A stretch of DNA of 10,469 nt from Nitrospira sp. (GCA_030456405.1 JAKDNQ010000065.1:1-10469), one strand, 5' to 3'; shown: positions 1 through 7,952, numbered from the stretch's first letter. The notes: generated from the sequence alone by a model not told the origin. Translations and numbers: made by a program.

Positions 1-34
1 AACAGAGGAGGGGATGGAGCCTGATGATCTTCTG

Positions 35-156
35 TGCTCGCGCAACGCGCGGCCTGGGAAGGATTATGAAGGGCAGCCTGGTCGTCCTCCTGCTCGCGGA
101 ACGCGCACGATAGGAATGTGCTCGTTCGACGCGCGCAATCGAGGATCGACCAGGCT
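35..156. repeat. Repeat-rich non-coding segment with imperfect inverted repeat
   Basis: The first 266 bases hold no convincing gene. A motif of the form TGCTCGCGNAACGCGC occurs at 35-50 and 91-106 (one difference), with a diverged third copy at 119-134. Positions 75-89 (AGCCTGGTCGTCCTC) and 141-156 (GAGGATCGACCAGGCT) are inverted copies differing by one inserted base. The sequence between them also pairs in part around a short loop near 109-117, so 75-156 could fold as a long imperfect hairpin. Such GC-rich dyads are typical of dispersed intergenic repeats or of element ends. I infer a possible island boundary but see no integrase or target-site duplication here. Confidence 0.5.
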
Positions 157-266
157 ACCCTCGAAAGTGAAATGAGAAACTAAGACAACGTGTGCAGTGG
201 AGGATTCAGCCGGGCTATCCATTGAAAGAAGGTAACGCGGAGCATGCGCCACTCTCCAGAAAACTG

Positions 267-674
267 TTAGATTCCCATCTCATTGACCAGCCTGATTCTT
301 TCCGCTGGAATCCACAATCGAGCTAGTAAATACTCTTTAAACGATGCCTCATAGGGCTGAACAGCAATCGCATGTTGCATGCAGAGCATCCATGCGTCTC
401 GCTCGGACGTTCCAATTGGGAATTGGCTATGAAAATCAGGGAGGTTGACCCCGCCGTAATGCTCGATATACAGCCGAGGGCCACCGAGCACTCCGCATAG
501 AAAGTACGTGAGTTTTTTCCGCGACTCGGTTAAATCCTCGGGATGCATCTTCCTAATCACACGGGCTTCAAGAAAGGTATCCATGTTTGCGTAGAACGCA
601 TCGACGAGACTCGTGATCCCTGCAAGTTCTCCAGCTGCCCGATAGGGGCTCATGTCATTACCGTATTCGTTCAT
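267..674 (-). CDS. Group 2 truncated haemoglobin (trHbO type)
   Basis: The product is a 135-residue haem-binding 2-on-2 globin, a cytoplasmic protein of a family linked to oxygen or peroxide chemistry and nitric oxide detoxification. Visible family marks are the LVDAFYANMD segment with a likely B10 Tyr28, the MHPEDLTESRKKLTYFL stretch leading to the E helix, GGPRLYIEHYG (64-74), a proximal His82 in FHSQFPIG, and the group 2 Trp G8 at 95 in ERDAWMLCM. The usual GWLGGP motif is GVLGGP here. The frame stays open upstream, but the ATG at 674 fits the family N-terminus and has an AGGA at the right distance; the added upstream residues are antisense to the neighbouring antitoxin gene and do not look like protein. 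Its start lies 37 bases from the antitoxin stop, so the two may share a transcript. The identification is firm; the physiological role is unknown. Confidence 0.88.
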   Translation of the reverse strand: MNEYGNDMSPYRAAGELAGITSLVDAFYANMDTFLEARVIRKMHPEDLTESRKKLTYFLCGVLGGPRLYIEHYGGVNLPDFHSQFPIGTSERDAWMLCMQHAIAVQPYEASFKEYLLARLWIPAERIRLVNEMGI

Positions 675-711
675 TTTATAAATCCTGCGCGAGCGTGGTG
701 AAGACAACCAA

Positions 712-1014
712 CTATAAATGGACAGCCTGCGCGACCAAGCGCACACCCAAGGCCGCACAGACACGGCTGATGGTATCGAAGCGCGGCTGAGCATCGGGGC
801 GCAGCGCTTTGTAGAGCGCCTCACGGGTGAGGCCAGATGCTTTGGCAATCTCGCTCATGCCACGAGCGCGGGCGATGTCGCCCAGCGCGGAAGCCAACAA
901 GGCCGGATCGTTCGCCTCAAGAACGTCGGTCAGATAAGCGGCAATCGCCGCTTCGCTACCAAGATAGGGTGCGGTATCAAACTCAGGCAGGTCAGCTACC
1001 CTAATACGTTTCAT
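712..1014 (-). CDS. Addiction-module antitoxin, HI1420/HigA-like HTH protein
   Basis: The product is a 100-residue DNA-binding antidote of the HI1420-like (dnstrm_HI1420) type II toxin-antitoxin family. In this family the antitoxin is encoded downstream of a RelE/ParE-type toxin, neutralises it by binding, and represses the shared operon. The sequence follows the family pattern: FDTAPYLGSEAAIAAYL near the start, then ALGDIARARGMSEIA and SGLTREALYKAL forming a helix-turn-helix (about 44-72), and FDTISRVCAALGVRL at the end. Two ATGs are possible. The first (1020) directly abuts AAGGAG, which is too close to use, while the second (1014) has it six bases upstream, so I chose 1014. The toxin gene just upstream survives only as its last codons, so this antitoxin appears orphaned. 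It may still repress, or guard against a related toxin elsewhere. Confidence 0.88.
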   Translation of the reverse strand: MKRIRVADLPEFDTAPYLGSEAAIAAYLTDVLEANDPALLASALGDIARARGMSEIAKASGLTREALYKALRPDAQPRFDTISRVCAALGVRLVAQAVHL

Positions 1015-1029
1015 GGTCATCTCCTTGGG

Positions 1030-1092
1030 TCAATCGAGCCGCGAAGCCAAGGCTTTGGCTCTTTTAATGTCGGCTTTCTGGGTGCGCTGGCT
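1030..1092 (-). pseudogene. 3' remnant of RelE/ParE-family toxin
   Basis: Directly upstream of the antitoxin, the minus strand reads SQRTQKADIKRAKALASRLD followed by TGA at 1030-1032. That ending is typical of the RelE/ParE-type toxin partners of HI1420-like antitoxins, and the stop-to-start spacing (15 bases to the chosen ATG) is normal for such modules. Upstream of about 1092 the frame no longer resembles the toxin. A GGNNS-like string that could be its preceding beta strand lies in another frame, and stops appear within about 50 bases further on. The toxin body is therefore missing, by deletion or replacement. The match is short, so the call rests mainly on position. Confidence 0.55.
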
Positions 1093-1251
1093 TCTGAATT
1101 GTTGCCGGCGGCTGCTCGATTCAAGCGTCAAGAAAACCGGATGGTCCACTTAAGTTTTCTGCGCGCACGGTTACAGAAAAAGAATCCCGACCCTTTGTTT
1201 GATGTCAAAGTCAGCCAGAGTCAAAGGGTGGTGCTTCTGTCCGAATATTTT
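1093..1251. other. Intergenic gap with no recognisable gene
   Basis: Between the toxin remnant and the end of the AIPR gene no frame on either strand gives a recognisable protein. This is where the toxin's 5' part should have been, so it probably marks a deletion or insertion junction between the toxin-antitoxin remnant and the defence operon. I see no clear terminator with a T tract for the operon here. Confidence 0.4.
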
Positions 1252-2913
1252 TCACGAGATGGTCACATTTTTGTTGGTTTTTGAAAAGTGTCGGAATGAT
1301 GGAGTTAGAGTAATGCTTTTCAATTGGGCGACGAGCTTTTCCAGTCTGTCGTCGACGAGCGGCATAATGACGCTGGAAGAGGCGGCCCCCGCATAATCAA
1401 ACGCAGGATCCCTAAAGCGCGATGTGGGGAGGGAAGCGAAAACCAGTGCCGCAATAATTCTGTTCCCATGAGTTGCAATAGGTTTACGCTTGGTGTTAAC
1501 AGACCCTCCCCGCTTGCCGCGGGATTCAAGAGCTTCGTCGATACGGCGTTGTGCCTGTACAGCACGCCAAATATAAAGACCGGGGACGTCGGGATTGAAG
1601 AGCTCCTTATAAGGAGCTTTGGAGACGTCTTCCCACAGTTTACCGATTTCGCGTTTGAGCTGGACGACAAGGCGGACCTTGCCAGAGGCACAGGCTAAGG
1701 CAGTCGTCGCATCGACGAGGTCGAAACTGTTGGCAGTTCTCGTGACTGATTCACTGCGGACGAGCTGATAGTCGACTCCATCAATGGCGAGTTCGCTTCG
1801 GACGCGTGATTGCTCGGGATCAAGGGAAACGAAATCCCTATTTTCGATACGGTTTTGGCGGTTGTTGGTTTTCGTGACTTCTTCTCCGAAGCCGACATCA
1901 TCGCCTCGAACGATGATGCGGACCGGAACAAGGATTTCGGCGCATTTATCGGGAAACGTTTCGGCGAATTTACCAATGGTTCCTACTGTCTGCGCGCCAT
2001 TGACGACGCTGATGTCGTCGCAATGAAACGTGGCAAAATCTCTCGACGCGCCGCCGGCCATTGCTCGCTGGGCGCGGCAGGCGACTATCGTGATTCCATT
2101 GTTAAAGTACCAGAACGCCTCTCCCCGTTGTTCGAGAGTCTGTCTTATTTCAGCGTTGACGTCTGTTTCCCCCAACATGCTGCGGAGGTTCCGTGCAAAG
2201 AGGCGGGTGCGGTATTTGGACCACCACTCGGCAATCTGGTCGCCTGATACCTGGCCATAAAAAGCCTCATGCGGGTTGGGTTTGCGGCCCCATTCCTTGA
2301 TGCCTATCTGAAGATTGATGGGCTCGCCGACCGCGCTTGAAACAAGGGAGCTGTGCAAGCCACTTTGATTGAGGACGGTGGTGAATAGGACTTCGCTGGT
2401 GTCATTCATTTCCTTTTTGAGATCTTCAAGGTCGCGTCGAGACGGTTCAGCGAGCGTGCTGGTTCCGGTATAGGCGAGGACTACTTCATATCGGGTATTT
2501 GGATCATCCAGGGCCTGTTCTATAACCGGTTCCATGGACTGGACTTTGGCATTGAAGCGGGTGAATTCCATGTTAAACAAGTCATGGATCCCGCCGATGA
2601 ATTTCTTTACCTCTCCGTTGTCCGGTTCCCCTGAACCATTCTTGATCCATTTTGATTGGACCAGGTAGAGGCGGCGGTTGGTTTCGTCAAAATAAATGGC
2701 ATCAATGCCATTGTCACCGCCCCCGTCGGTTACGGCGCGCGCAGCCGTCGCAGCTGGCACACCGGAGAGAAAATGGACGGCATAAGCCGCGAGGCCGCGG
2801 GTTAAGAGAAAATCTTCCCGTTGTGACGGATTGGTGATATCGATGAGGTCGATCAGATCATTGAACAGGCGTGTTACGTGATGCTTGATCTGATTAACGT
2901 GGATGATGCTCAT
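1252..2913 (-). CDS. AIPR-family abortive infection phage resistance protein
   Basis: The product is a 553-residue protein of the AIPR family, named for lactococcal abortive-infection phage resistance. The N-terminus carries a nuclease-like signature: DGGGDNGIDAIYFD (63-76), then LYLVQSKW (82-89), giving Asp71 and Gln86-x-Lys88 as in Mrr-like PD-(D/E)XK folds. The family core follows: LFARNLRSMLG (238-248), WYFNNGITI (268-276), ISVVNGAQTVGTIG (301-314) and TKTNNRQNRIENRDF (347-361). Its ATG overlaps the stop of the endonuclease gene (ATGA) and has only a weak ribosome binding site, so translation probably depends on coupling to that gene. It is the last gene of the methyltransferase-endonuclease-AIPR operon. 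The family assignment is strong; that it acts as a nuclease causing cell arrest when restriction fails is inference. Confidence 0.9.
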   Translation of the reverse strand: MSIIHVNQIKHHVTRLFNDLIDLIDITNPSQREDFLLTRGLAAYAVHFLSGVPAATAARAVTDGGGDNGIDAIYFDETNRRLYLVQSKWIKNGSGEPDNGEVKKFIGGIHDLFNMEFTRFNAKVQSMEPVIEQALDDPNTRYEVVLAYTGTSTLAEPSRRDLEDLKKEMNDTSEVLFTTVLNQSGLHSSLVSSAVGEPINLQIGIKEWGRKPNPHEAFYGQVSGDQIAEWWSKYRTRLFARNLRSMLGETDVNAEIRQTLEQRGEAFWYFNNGITIVACRAQRAMAGGASRDFATFHCDDISVVNGAQTVGTIGKFAETFPDKCAEILVPVRIIVRGDDVGFGEEVTKTNNRQNRIENRDFVSLDPEQSRVRSELAIDGVDYQLVRSESVTRTANSFDLVDATTALACASGKVRLVVQLKREIGKLWEDVSKAPYKELFNPDVPGLYIWRAVQAQRRIDEALESRGKRGGSVNTKRKPIATHGNRIIAALVFASLPTSRFRDPAFDYAGAASSSVIMPLVDDRLEKLVAQLKSITLTPSFRHFSKTNKNVTIS

Positions 2914-3759
2914 GGGTGTTCTTCAAGGCCGCTCTCGGTTTTAAGCTGTCGGAGATCAGCTTCCAGCTGATCAGCCATTGCATAAGTGTAAATGCGCGTA
3001 ATATCGCCGGCGTTCTGGTATTCGACGATTTTCTTCAGGTCGCTGCGGCGCTGATTCCAGGTCAGGCCGTCTGTAAAAAACAGAAGGGCTGTATCTGGTC
3101 GCTTGGCAGCGATTATTTTTTTCGATGTCACCAATCACGTCGGTCATCTTGGAGCCGGTGGCACCGTAGCCCTTGGACTCGATTAGAATTCTCGGATCCG
3201 ATTTCGAGGGAATGGCAAAATCGCATTTTGCTGTTTTGTTGCGAGGGCCAGTGAAATTACAACGTGATGAATAGCGGCTCCCAAAAACCTTCTTGACGAT
3301 GGCCTCCGCAAAGTTTTCGACGCTCCTGCCTCGTTTCTGGCCGCTGATGGCGCTTCCCCTGCCGCTGCGGAGCCGCTCAACCAGAATGTCGCTCCACAAT
3401 GGGACACGGTTCGTTTGCTCTGCCATGGCTTCAAGAAGCCCGAGACTGAGAAGCGCATCGAGGAAAGCGGGTTTATTTTTACGGTATATCGTGGTCCCCA
3501 GAGACTGTTTCCCGAGGGCCTGGCGGAGAGCCGGCATGAAATGATCCTTGGAGAATCCAAGAAAGAGGCGGCAAATAAGAAGTCCGTCATCAAAGTGTTT
3601 ATCGAGGAGAACCCGGATATCAGCCGCGGCATAGACCTTCTTCACGGGCATTGCCTGGATTTCATCAATGACGCGTCGGGACGTGTCGTCCTGCCAGTCA
3701 ACGGTAAGCGGTTGAAGTGTGGAAAGTATGTCCTGGATGCTTTGGGAGACCAGCTCCAT
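2910..3759 (-). pseudogene. Type II restriction endonuclease, PD-(D/E)XK, with one-base frameshift
   Basis: Reading from ATG 3759 gives 262 residues and an early stop at 2971. From about residue 214 the true continuation lies in another frame down to 2910. Removing one A from the run of seven (plus-strand T 3116-3122) restores a 282-residue protein. Catalytic marks lie before the break: GRSVENFAEAIVKKVFG with Glu149, CDFAIP with Asp180, and ILIESKGY with Glu194-x-Lys196, a D...ExK metal-binding nuclease site. After the repair come ALLFFTDGLTW and YQNAGDITRIYTYAM, a typical strand-rich endonuclease C-terminus. The start overlaps the methyltransferase stop (TAATG) and the restored stop overlaps the AIPR start, both supporting a single original gene. 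The recognition sequence is unknown. The gene may be truly broken, read by transcriptional slippage, or intact with a sequencing error. Confidence 0.85.
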
Positions 3760-4871
3760 TACTTGCCTACGATGAGGTACTCGTTCACTTCGGCGCGTTC
3801 AACGGCCTGGTGTGTTCCAAAGTGGTATCGATGGGGTTTCTCGTATGTGTGCACGTCTTTTTTGTAGCGGCGGAGCATTTTCTCGAGCTCTTCTTTATGC
3901 GGAAACCCGTTCGAGCTGTATGAGAGAACGATGGTGCTGTTCCTGTATCGATGAAACAAGCGCTCAAAGGCTTCAATGGCTGTGCGGCGATAGCTGAAGG
4001 GCGTGAATGGTTTGGTGATTTTTTTTACTTTGGTTTCTTTCATGATCTCAAGTCCGCGCCAATAACAGGAGAGCCCTTCAAGGAAGTGATAGCGTTTCAC
4101 ATAGCAGTTGTCATCTGCCCGCGGGACGTAGGGCGGATCGAGGTACACAAGGTCAACGCCGCGGGGCTTCAATTGGAATACATCGGCACGTCGCACAGTA
4201 TGGCGCCGGCCGTTATCGAAGACGATGGCGTTGAAGACTTCGATTTGCTCAAGAAAATGTTCTTCGATGGAGAGGCGGAGATCACGGCGTCCGTCATTAT
4301 AGCGATTGCCGGTGAACGTAAATACGCCGCGCGGCTGTTTCTTAAGGCAAGAGCGAAAAAGTGCTGCGCGGGCGATGGCTTGTCGGTAGGGATGATCGAG
4401 GTTCTCGATAGTGTGCGAAATGCGATCGAGGAAGCGGAGATCTGGCCGGGTGTAAAACACGCCAGAAAAGGTACGCTCGATGAAATTTGGAGGATTCTTG
4501 ACTGGGTTAAGAAGTGTCTTGAGAGCTGGGCCGTCGAGATGGAGATAACTGTTTTCGATTGTCGCGGTGGCCAGCGTGGCTGGAAAATTAAGGAAGTCAG
4601 AGGCTATGACGCGCTTGCCCATTGCCTTGAGAAGGTAACTGACTGAGCCGCTGCCGACGAAAGGATCCGCTGCGGTTTCAAAATCCAAGGTGGCCAGTAC
4701 CGTGTGAATCCAGGGAAGCAGGCGGTGTTTGGAGCCCATAAAGCGGAGCTCAGGAAAGTCCTTTACGCGCGGCGGCAGAGGAATGGTAGAGAGAGGGGCG
4801 CACGGTCGAATAAGGCGAAGAGGTAATCTCGGTTTGGTAAGAAGCTGGGACGTCGCGATGCTAGTACTCAT
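3759..4871 (-). CDS. D12-class adenine-N6 DNA methyltransferase
   Basis: The 370-residue product transfers a methyl group from S-adenosylmethionine to adenine in duplex DNA, protecting host sites from the cognate endonuclease encoded next. Motifs run in the D12 (alpha) order: LRFMGSKHRLL (43-52, motif X), AADPFVGSGSVSYL (68-80, SAM-binding motif I), ADVF (229-232), and VYLDPPY (242-248, catalytic motif IV), followed by VKRYHFLEGL. The ATG at 4871 is the only ATG between the long upstream extension and motif X. It leaves a proline-rich lead of about 43 residues before motif X and has no clear ribosome binding site, so the start is uncertain; the open frame reaches a TTG at 4988. The stop overlaps the endonuclease start by one base. 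Target specificity cannot be read from the sequence. Confidence 0.92.
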   Translation of the reverse strand: MSTSIATSQLLTKPRLPLRLIRPCAPLSTIPLPPRVKDFPELRFMGSKHRLLPWIHTVLATLDFETAADPFVGSGSVSYLLKAMGKRVIASDFLNFPATLATATIENSYLHLDGPALKTLLNPVKNPPNFIERTFSGVFYTRPDLRFLDRISHTIENLDHPYRQAIARAALFRSCLKKQPRGVFTFTGNRYNDGRRDLRLSIEEHFLEQIEVFNAIVFDNGRRHTVRRADVFQLKPRGVDLVYLDPPYVPRADDNCYVKRYHFLEGLSCYWRGLEIMKETKVKKITKPFTPFSYRRTAIEAFERLFHRYRNSTIVLSYSSNGFPHKEELEKMLRRYKKDVHTYEKPHRYHFGTHQAVERAEVNEYLIVGK

Positions 4872-4920
4872 TGGACGGGATGAGGGCGCGCCTGGGTGGA
4901 TTGCGGGCACCCCACTGTAC

Positions 4921-4957
4921 ATTGAATTTGTGCAAAAGCATAGGTGCAAACTTATGC
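4921..4957 (-). promoter_or_regulatory. Candidate promoter and dyad for the restriction-modification operon
   Basis: On the minus strand TTGCAC (4949-4944) is followed 17 bases later by TTCAAT (4926-4921), a fair -35 and a weak -10. This would start transcription near 4914, about 43 bases before the ATG at 4871. A dyad GCATA-N10-TATGC (4938-4957) overlaps the -35 region, and TGCAA recurs at 4931, 4945 and 4955, which could be a repressor site. No controller-protein gene is seen in the operon. The rest of the 4872-5165 gap holds nothing recognisable apart from the weak promoter at 5128. Confidence 0.3.
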
Positions 4958-5127
4958 AAGCTGAAGAAAAAGCGAGAAGAGGTTTCAACGGCCAAAGAAA
5001 AGTCGCCAGTGTTGGACCTGGCGACCGGGTGTTGAAAAGGTCCCCAATTGCGCACGTCGAACGACCACTGTTTCATCGTGGGGGTTCCGTGAGCACGGGG
5101 GACCAACCAGGCCACCCCTCTCTCCTC

Positions 5128-5157
5128 TTGAGGCGGAACCGACCCTTAGTCCATACT
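5128..5157 (+). promoter_or_regulatory. Weak candidate promoter for the sigma-54 activator gene
   Basis: TTGAGG (5128-5133) and CATACT (5152-5157) lie 18 bases apart just before the ATG at 5166. Transcription would start within a few bases of that ATG, and no Shine-Dalgarno sequence is visible, so the message may be nearly leaderless. Both boxes are poor matches and the call is tentative. Confidence 0.25.
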
Positions 5158-5165
5158 GACTCCCC

Positions 5166-7751
5166 ATGGACACGTATCCCACATCTCCCTGTGAAACACT
5201 CGGGGAGCGGTACCAAGCTCTGTTGGAGGTTGCAGAGGCGATTTCCGTACACCGCGATCTCCACGAACTCTTTCGAGACCTCGCCCAGCGCCTGCCTCGG
5301 GTCGTCCATGTGAATTTTGTCGCCCTGTCTTTACACGATCCTGTCCGAAACACGATGCGATTGCACACCATTCAGGCGAACGTGCCGGCCGATCTCGTGG
5401 GCGGCCATGAAGGGCCGATCGAAGCGAGTCCCGACGGATTGGTCTGGCAAACGCAGCAGCCGGTCCTCGTTCCCGATCTTGCCGAAGAACATCGCTGGCC
5501 GAAGGTCACTCAACTCATGAACGAGGACGGCGTCAACTCCTTTTGCGTCGTTCCCTTGACGACCGCGGTGCGGAGGCTGGGCGCCATGGGGTTTTTGAGT
5601 GTGCAGAAAGAGGCCTATGGTGAAACTGACTTGGAATTTCTCCAGCAAGTCGCCAAACAAATCGCTGTGGCGGTAGACAATGTCCTCCATCATCAAGACC
5701 TCATCCAAGGACGAGACCGATTACGTCTCCTGCTGGAGGTATCCAAGTCCATTGCGTCGCACCGCGACCTTGAAGAGTTGTTTCGCGATCTCGCGCAACG
5801 GCTTCCTCAGATCGTCCCGTTCGATTACATCAACGCGGTGTTGCATGAGCCCGCGGGCGATGTCATGCGGCTGTGGCTCTTGGTGACCGCCACACCCAGC
5901 ACAATCAGCCCCGGCTTGGAGCTATCTATCGATGAGTCTCCAGGGGGATTGGTGTGGAAAACCCAACAGCCTTTGACCGTGAATGACGTCACGCAAGAGC
6001 CGCGCTTTCCGAAGCTGATGGCCATGCTGCGTGAGAACGGCGTCCAATCTTTTGGGGTGGTTCCTCTCACAACGGCGCAGCGTCGTTTAGGGGCGATGGG
6101 ATTCGGGAGCTTTCAGCGGAGAACCTATCAAGAACCAGAGATCAACTTCATGCAGCAGGTGGCGAACCAGGTCGCTGTTGCCGTGGACAATGTTTTGCAC
6201 GAGGCGAGCGCTCAATCTGCTCAGCAGCAGCTGAAGTACGAACGAGATCGGCTCAGCTTGGTGCTGGAGATCAACAACGCCGTTGTGTCGCACCTGGAAT
6301 TGGGCGAACTCCTCAAAGCGATCTCCGCCTGCCTCGGTCGTGTCATCCCGCACGATTTCGCGTCGTTTTGTCTCTATGATCCCGAGATAAACCAGTTGCG
6401 GGCTCATGCGCTCGACTTCCACGGCAATCAAGACTTTGTCGGAGCGAGAGATCCCATTCCATTGGAAGGAACGCCGGAGGGGTTAGCGTTCACGACTCAG
6501 CAGACAGTTCAGGTCCGAAGTCTCAGCCTCGCCGAATTTCCCGCAGAAATCATGAAGCGAGGAGCAGCAGCAGGCTTGAAATCCGGCTGCGCCGTTCCTC
6601 TCATCGCACATGGACGAGCGCTTGGCACCTTGAGCGTCGTCAGTATGCACGAGGGCGCGTTCACCGACGACGATGCGAAATTGCTTAGCCGGATCGGCGC
6701 CCAGGTCGCGCTTGCCGCTGCGAATTCAATGGCCTTTCAGGAAATCTCATCGCTGAGGGATAAGCTGGCAAAGGAGAAGCTGTACCTGGAGGAGGAAATC
6801 CAGACCGCGTACAACTTCGAGGAAATCGTCGGGGACAGCCGGGCTCTCAAGCTGGTTCTCAAAGAGGTCAAGACTGTGGCTGCGACTGACTCGACGGTCC
6901 TGATCTTGGGCGAGACAGGGAGCGGAAAAGAACTGGTCGCCCGGGCGCTCCACAATCACAGCGCGAGGCGGGATCGAATATTTGTGAAGCTCAATTGCGC
7001 CGCAATTCCGACGGGACTGCTGGAAAGCGAACTCTTCGGACATGAACGAGGCGCATTTACCGGCGCCATTGCCGTCAAGATCGGCCGGTTTGAATTGGCC
7101 GACCGTGGAACCTTGTTCCTCGACGAGGTGGGAGAAATTCCTCTTGAGCTTCAAGTGAAGCTCCTGCGCGTGCTTCAAGAGCAGGAATTTGAGCGATTGG
7201 GAAGCACCAGGACCATACGCGTCAATGTTCGCATCATCGCGGCGACCAATCGAGACCTGGCCTGGATGGTGGAGGAACAGAGATTTCGCAGCGACCTCTA
7301 TTACCGGCTCAAGGTCTTTCCGATTACGGTCCCACCCCTGCGTGAGCGCCCGGAAGATATTCCCTTGCTCGTCCGGCACTTTGCTCAAAAAATCGCCCTG
7401 CGGATGAAGAAACGCATCGAGACGATCCCGTCGGAGGCCATGAAAGCGCTCCAGGCCTATTACTGGCCTGGTAACGTGCGAGAGCTGGAGAACTTCATTG
7501 AGCGAGCCGTGATCCTGACCCAAGGACCGGATCTGGTGGTGTCGCTCGCAGAATTGAAGCGGACGCCAAGTCACGTCACGAACTCCGGGACTACGACACT
7601 TGAACAAGCCGAACGCGAACATATTCTTAAGGCCCTTCGCGAGTCGGAATGGATCATCGGTGGTCCTGTCGGGGCTGCTGCTAAGCTGGGGATGAAGCGA
7701 ACGACGCTCCAATCAAAAATGCAGAAGCTCGGTATCTCTCGCCATCAGTAA
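5166..7751 (+). CDS. Sigma-54-dependent activator with three GAF domains
   Basis: The product is an 861-residue cytoplasmic enhancer-binding protein that uses ATP to open sigma-54 RNA polymerase at target promoters. Three N-terminal GAF sensor domains begin near residues 19, 188 and 364; the first two are close duplicates ([16 protein letters not shown] and [16 protein letters not shown]). A coiled-coil linker (about 527-550) leads to the AAA+ domain. This shows Walker A GETGSGKE (582-589), the sigma-54 contact loop GAFTGA (629-634), Walker B FLDEVGEI with Asp653-Glu654, and [12 protein letters not shown] Fis-type helix-turn-helix ([22 protein letters not shown]) closes the protein. The layout matches FhlA-like regulators without a receiver domain, so the signal is probably a small ligand sensed by GAF rather than phosphorylation. 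A sigma-54 promoter lies 186 bases downstream of its stop, before the zinc-ribbon gene. Confidence 0.95.
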   Translation: MDTYPTSPCETLGERYQALLEVAEAISVHRDLHELFRDLAQRLPRVVHVNFVALSLHDPVRNTMRLHTIQANVPADLVGGHEGPIEASPDGLVWQTQQPVLVPDLAEEHRWPKVTQLMNEDGVNSFCVVPLTTAVRRLGAMGFLSVQKEAYGETDLEFLQQVAKQIAVAVDNVLHHQDLIQGRDRLRLLLEVSKSIASHRDLEELFRDLAQRLPQIVPFDYINAVLHEPAGDVMRLWLLVTATPSTISPGLELSIDESPGGLVWKTQQPLTVNDVTQEPRFPKLMAMLRENGVQSFGVVPLTTAQRRLGAMGFGSFQRRTYQEPEINFMQQVANQVAVAVDNVLHEASAQSAQQQLKYERDRLSLVLEINNAVVSHLELGELLKAISACLGRVIPHDFASFCLYDPEINQLRAHALDFHGNQDFVGARDPIPLEGTPEGLAFTTQQTVQVRSLSLAEFPAEIMKRGAAAGLKSGCAVPLIAHGRALGTLSVVSMHEGAFTDDDAKLLSRIGAQVALAAANSMAFQEISSLRDKLAKEKLYLEEEIQTAYNFEEIVGDSRALKLVLKEVKTVAATDSTVLILGETGSGKELVARALHNHSARRDRIFVKLNCAAIPTGLLESELFGHERGAFTGAIAVKIGRFELADRGTLFLDEVGEIPLELQVKLLRVLQEQEFERLGSTRTIRVNVRIIAATNRDLAWMVEEQRFRSDLYYRLKVFPITVPPLRERPEDIPLLVRHFAQKIALRMKKRIETIPSEAMKALQAYYWPGNVRELENFIERAVILTQGPDLVVSLAELKRTPSHVTNSGTTTLEQAEREHILKALRESEWIIGGPVGAAAKLGMKRTTLQSKMQKLGISRHQ

Positions 7752-7794
7752 TGAGCCAGGGTCTCTCACCAGTCCCCATAAATGTTCCGACCTC

Positions 7795-7830
7795 GTGCCG
7801 ACCTTTCGGCACCGTGCCGTCACTTCGGCA
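7795..7830. promoter_or_regulatory. Tandem dyads, candidate enhancer (UAS) for the activator
   Basis: Two similar inverted repeats sit side by side: GTGCCGACCTTTCGGCAC (7795-7812, seven paired bases) and TGCCGTCACTTCGGCA (7815-7830). Both follow TGCCG-N6-CGGCA, with centres 19 bases apart. A further half-site TTCGGCA lies at 7838-7844. They are about 130-170 bases upstream of the predicted sigma-54 start, the usual range for enhancer sites bound by Fis-type domains. The alternative reading is RNA hairpins of a terminator; both may be true. Confidence 0.5.
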
Positions 7831-7854
7831 GGTCGTCTTCGGCACTTCTTTTTT
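7814..7854 (+). terminator. Candidate intrinsic terminator of the activator gene
   Basis: GTGCCG (7814-7819) can pair with CGGCAC (7840-7845), directly followed by TTCTTTTTT. Competing pairing with the dyads above makes the exact stem uncertain. It is placed 62 bases after the activator stop, as expected for its transcript end. Confidence 0.45.
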
Positions 7855-7936
7855 ACACGAGTGAGATTTCCGAACAGGCTCACCCATCTCCTCAATTTTT
7901 CATCGATATCGACGATTCAGGTTGAGCAGAATCTTC

Positions 7937-7952
7937 TGGAACGCGAGTTGCC
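7937..7952 (+). promoter_or_regulatory. Sigma-54 (-24/-12) promoter
   Basis: TGGAACGCGAGTTGCC matches the sigma-54 consensus TGGCACG-N4-TTGCW with one change in each box. The invariant GG (7938-7939) and GC (7950-7951) are exactly twelve bases apart. Transcription is expected near 7963, leaving a 26-base leader that contains AAGGAGG (7977-7983) before the ATG at 7989. Its place directly behind a sigma-54 activator gene greatly strengthens the call. Confidence 0.72.

Noticed and set aside
75..156. Integron attC site
   Set aside because: The dyad lacks the paired RYYYAAC and GTTRRRY core sites, and no integrase gene is in the window.
64..252. Minus-strand 62-codon open frame at the window start
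   Set aside because: It crosses the inverted repeat, has no recognisable content and no supporting ribosome binding site that I can see.
718..1284. Plus-strand 188-codon open frame over the antitoxin
   Set aside because: It is antisense to a well-recognised antitoxin gene and its product has no protein family character.
3116..3122. Programmed -1 ribosomal frameshift at the A run in the endonuclease
   Set aside because: The continuation is in the +1 (or -2) frame, not -1, so classic -1 slippage would not give the full protein; transcript slippage or a lesion remains possible.
3951..4646. Plus-strand 231-codon open frame over the methyltransferase
   Set aside because: Shadow of the D12 methyltransferase, whose motifs are all in order on the minus strand.
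5019..5036. Second sigma-54 promoter before the activator gene
   Set aside because: TGGCGACC...TTGA only loosely resembles the consensus and lacks the GC at -12.
6747..7712. Minus-strand 321-codon open frame inside the activator
   Set aside because: Antisense shadow of the AAA+ and Fis regions.
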